Shown in pieces: positions 37,215-38,901 of a stretch of DNA of 38,901 nt (within the stretch, counting starts at the first letter, position 1; each line of letters opens with the position of its first letter). The stretch covers positions 1-38,901 of the forward strand of contig JANYBW010000038.1 in the NCBI GenBank assembly GCA_025360585.1. The letters run 5' to 3'. Origin of the DNA: Actinomycetes bacterium. GTDB lineage: Bacteria > Actinomycetota > Acidimicrobiia > IMCC26256 > PALSA-610. A program made the position numbers and the translations under genes. Under the pieces are notes generated by a model. The model saw only the letters and a list, made by a program, of their open reading frames with translations. It was not told the origin of the DNA and searched no databases.

Positions 37215-38901
37215 ACGCAAACAGCTTCGACGATGAACCATTCGACGACTACGAGGGCGTTGATTGGGATGGCGATGAGCCGACTGTTTGGGACGATCCC
37301 GATGCTCCAGAGACGATTGCGCGGATCCAAGCCGATATCGATAAGGGTTCATCGAAGAAGCCGTCTCAGTCTTCGATGCTGGTCGATATCGCACTCGAAC
37401 GCTACGAACTGTTTTCGAAAGAAGATGGTGAGCCGATCGCGATCGCGAAAGACCGACGCAACATCGCGATGAGTTTGCGTGGTGGTAAGAAGGGCTTACG
37501 TTCGTCGCTTGCCAGCGTGTTCTATGAGCGACACAAGCCGCGGGTTGCGTCGGCGTCGGCGCTTACGGATGCGCTGGCCGTGCTCGAAGGCAAAGCGATC
37601 GACGCTCGGCGTGTGACGACGTCGTTGCGTGTTGCACGTGTCGGCGAGGGGAGTGTGCTTGTTGATCTTGGGCGCGTCGATGGTCGTTGTGTCGAGATCA
37701 CCGCCGGGCGTGGCTGGCAGACCGTCGACCATGAAGGTTTGTGGGAACGCACCGCGCTCACCGGCGAACTCCCAATGCCCATACAAGGAGGGTCGCTTGA
37801 CCAGCTCCGCGGTTTGTTGAACGTCTCAGATAGTTCATGGCCTCTGCTGGTTGGTTGGCTCGTCGCTGCGATGCTCCCAGGGCACCCGCAACCGATCCTC
37901 GCGTTGTTTGGTGAACAAGGCACAGCGAAATCGTCTGCGACCCGGATGCTCGTAGAGCTCATCGACCCTTCGCCCGCACCGTTGCGTACAGCACCACGTG
38001 ATACCGATTCGTGGCTCGTTGCGGCGAAAGGGTCTCGCGTGGTGGCACTCGACAACATTTCGGGTATCGCGGGATGGTTCAGTGACGCGCTCTGTCGTGC
38101 CGTGACCGGCGACGCATTGGTGAAACGCACGCTCTACACCGACAGCGATCAACACGTCATCTCCATACAGCGGTGTGTGATACTCAACGGCATCGATGCC
38201 GGCGCGTTACGCGGTGATCTTGTCGACAGGCTGGTGAAGGTCGAACTTCTGCGCATTCCACGCAACGAGCGGCGCACCGATAACGAGATCCGCACGCAGT
38301 TCACAGATATTGCTCCTTCTGTCTTGGGCGCGTTATTTGATCTCGTCGCGCAAGTACTCGCGGTATTGCCGAGCGTGTCGCTTAATGAGATGCCACGAAT
38401 GGCGGACTTCGCTCGGATCCTCGCCGCTGTCGATGAGATACGCGGAACTGACGCGCTCGCGGTCTACCGCGGTCTCGAACATGAACTCGCTGACGATGTC
38501 ATCGCGTCGAGCCCGCTGGCGGTCGCTGTGGTGCGACTTGCGGGGCGTGGCGTATGGCATGGCACAGCAACGGAGCTCCTCACCGAGCTGACACCTGAAC
38601 GTGCACCAAGAGGCTGGCCAACGAATGCCGGGACGCTCGCCAGTGCCCTGAAACGGCTTCTCCCGGCATTACGAGCAGCGGGTGTGGAAGTCGTGTATGA
38701 GCGCGACAACAAACAACGCACGATCCACGTCACACAAACAGAGGTGGCCCGTATTGGTGCGTCACCACCGTCACTGTCGTCACTATCCGCCCCCACGGCC
38801 GGAATCGGTGACGACACCGGTGACGACGAACGCGAAATTGGTGACGCACAAAACCGTTGGTATGACCGCAGTGACGATGGTGACGACGAAATACGGGCCA
38901 T
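37211..38901 (+). CDS. P-loop ATPase/helicase-like replication protein, truncated by the window edge
   Basis: The frame from ATG 37211 has no stop up to the edge (563 codons). An acidic N-terminus (about 1-40) precedes a domain with Walker A GEQGTAKS (234-241), then VVALDNIS as a Walker B-like strand, and RGDLVDRLVKVEL with an arginine-finger-like residue. This resembles the ATPase module seen in replication/primase-helicase proteins of actinobacterial plasmids and integrative elements. The last part (after about residue 515) is rich in Gly-Asp repeats (GDDTGDDE, GDAQ, SDDGDDE), a low-complexity acidic tail. Primase motifs are not evident in the visible part. It starts inside the stop of the previous gene. 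Confidence 0.8.
   Translation, partial: MNANSFDDEPFDDYEGVDWDGDEPTVWDDPDAPETIARIQADIDKGSSKKPSQSSMLVDIALERYELFSKEDGEPIAIAKDRRNIAMSLRGGKKGLRSSLASVFYERHKPRVASASALTDALAVLEGKAIDARRVTTSLRVARVGEGSVLVDLGRVDGRCVEITAGRGWQTVDHEGLWERTALTGELPMPIQGGSLDQLRGLLNVSDSSWPLLVGWLVAAMLPGHPQPILALFGEQGTAKSSATRMLVELIDPSPAPLRTAPRDTDSWLVAAKGSRVVALDNISGIAGWFSDALCRAVTGDALVKRTLYTDSDQHVISIQRCVILNGIDAGALRGDLVDRLVKVELLRIPRNERRTDNEIRTQFTDIAPSVLGALFDLVAQVLAVLPSVSLNEMPRMADFARILAAVDEIRGTDALAVYRGLEHELADDVIASSPLAVAVVRLAGRGVWHGTATELLTELTPERAPRGWPTNAGTLASALKRLLPALRAAGVEVVYERDNKQRTIHVTQTEVARIGASPPSLSSLSAPTAGIGDDTGDDEREIGDAQNRWYDRSDDGDDEIRA

Larger units (their letters stand above)
34579..38901. mobile_element. Left part of an integrative element at tRNA-Val
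   Basis: From the 3' end of tRNA-Val to the window edge the genes are those of an actinobacterial integrative element: tyrosine recombinase, small unknown proteins and a P-loop replication-type ATPase. They are all on the plus strand. Most overlap by 4 bp. The distal attachment site, expected to repeat the end of the tRNA, is outside the window, so the element's length and its limits are unknown. Confidence 0.75.

Overview
The window looks like a moderately high-GC actinobacterial chromosome. Evidence includes a WhiB-family regulator, high-GC codon use, and many genes whose start codon lies only 6-9 nt after a TANNNT -10 box (leaderless transcription). Gene content (tandem GH4 enzymes, HTTM protein, cyclase-ATPase-TPR regulator, GGDEF-EAL protein, YdeP-like molybdoenzyme) would suit an Acidimicrobiia-like lineage, but that placement is inference.

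Layout. 1-2.0 kb: a possible degraded hypothetical gene, then an ECF sigma factor overlapping a single-pass membrane protein (putative anti-sigma factor). 2.3-4.65 kb: an accretion zone with a possible Mutator-transposase remnant and four direct copies of the 3' half of a tRNA (three with a Met/Val-like anticodon loop, one shorter) that bracket small cassettes; one cassette holds an MNT nucleotidyltransferase and a HEPN gene broken by an in-frame TGA. 4.7-9.1 kb, mostly on the minus strand: YbjQ-like protein, SnoaL-like protein, PAP2 membrane protein, HSL-type esterase, secreted FN3 protein. 9.2-13.9 kb, plus strand: a lipoprotein coupled to a membrane-anchored protein and an HTTM protein, a zinc alcohol dehydrogenase, and a ZnuA-like lipoprotein preceded by an in-frame 87-bp tandem repeat array. 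13.9-17.3 kb: an acyl desaturase with a perfect palindromic operator over its -10 box, a dienelactone-hydrolase-like enzyme behind a 15-codon leader ORF, a RidA protein and an SDR. 17.4-20.2 kb: two tandem GH4 enzymes. 20.3-25.7 kb: a zinc ribbon-adenylate cyclase-ATPase-TPR protein divergent from a PAS-GGDEF-EAL protein, so two nucleotide-signalling proteins share one control region. 25.7-30.2 kb: DUF971, then a molybdenum cofactor cluster (pterin dehydratase, MobA, FdhD, YdeP/FdhF-like oxidoreductase) joined by 4-bp overlaps. 30.2-31.7 kb: two overlapping inositol-monophosphatase-family genes. 32-34.4 kb: a small ORF with a strong terminator, WhiB, a 20-bp perfect hairpin, a pentapeptide-repeat protein and a HAD hydrolase.

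From 34.5 kb to the right edge the sequence looks like an integrative element at a complete tRNA-Val(UAC) gene: tyrosine recombinase, three unrecognised proteins and one conserved small helical protein, and a P-loop ATPase/helicase-like protein that runs off the window. Most of these genes overlap by 4 bp (ATGA or GTGA), suggesting one transcript that starts at the leaderless integrase promoter.

The most unusual features are the array of tRNA-half repeats enclosing short cassettes, the 87-bp repeats translated in frame ahead of a lipoprotein signal peptide, and the leaderless promoter architecture with short coupled leader ORFs. No complete new defence or metabolic system could be demonstrated from sequence alone.
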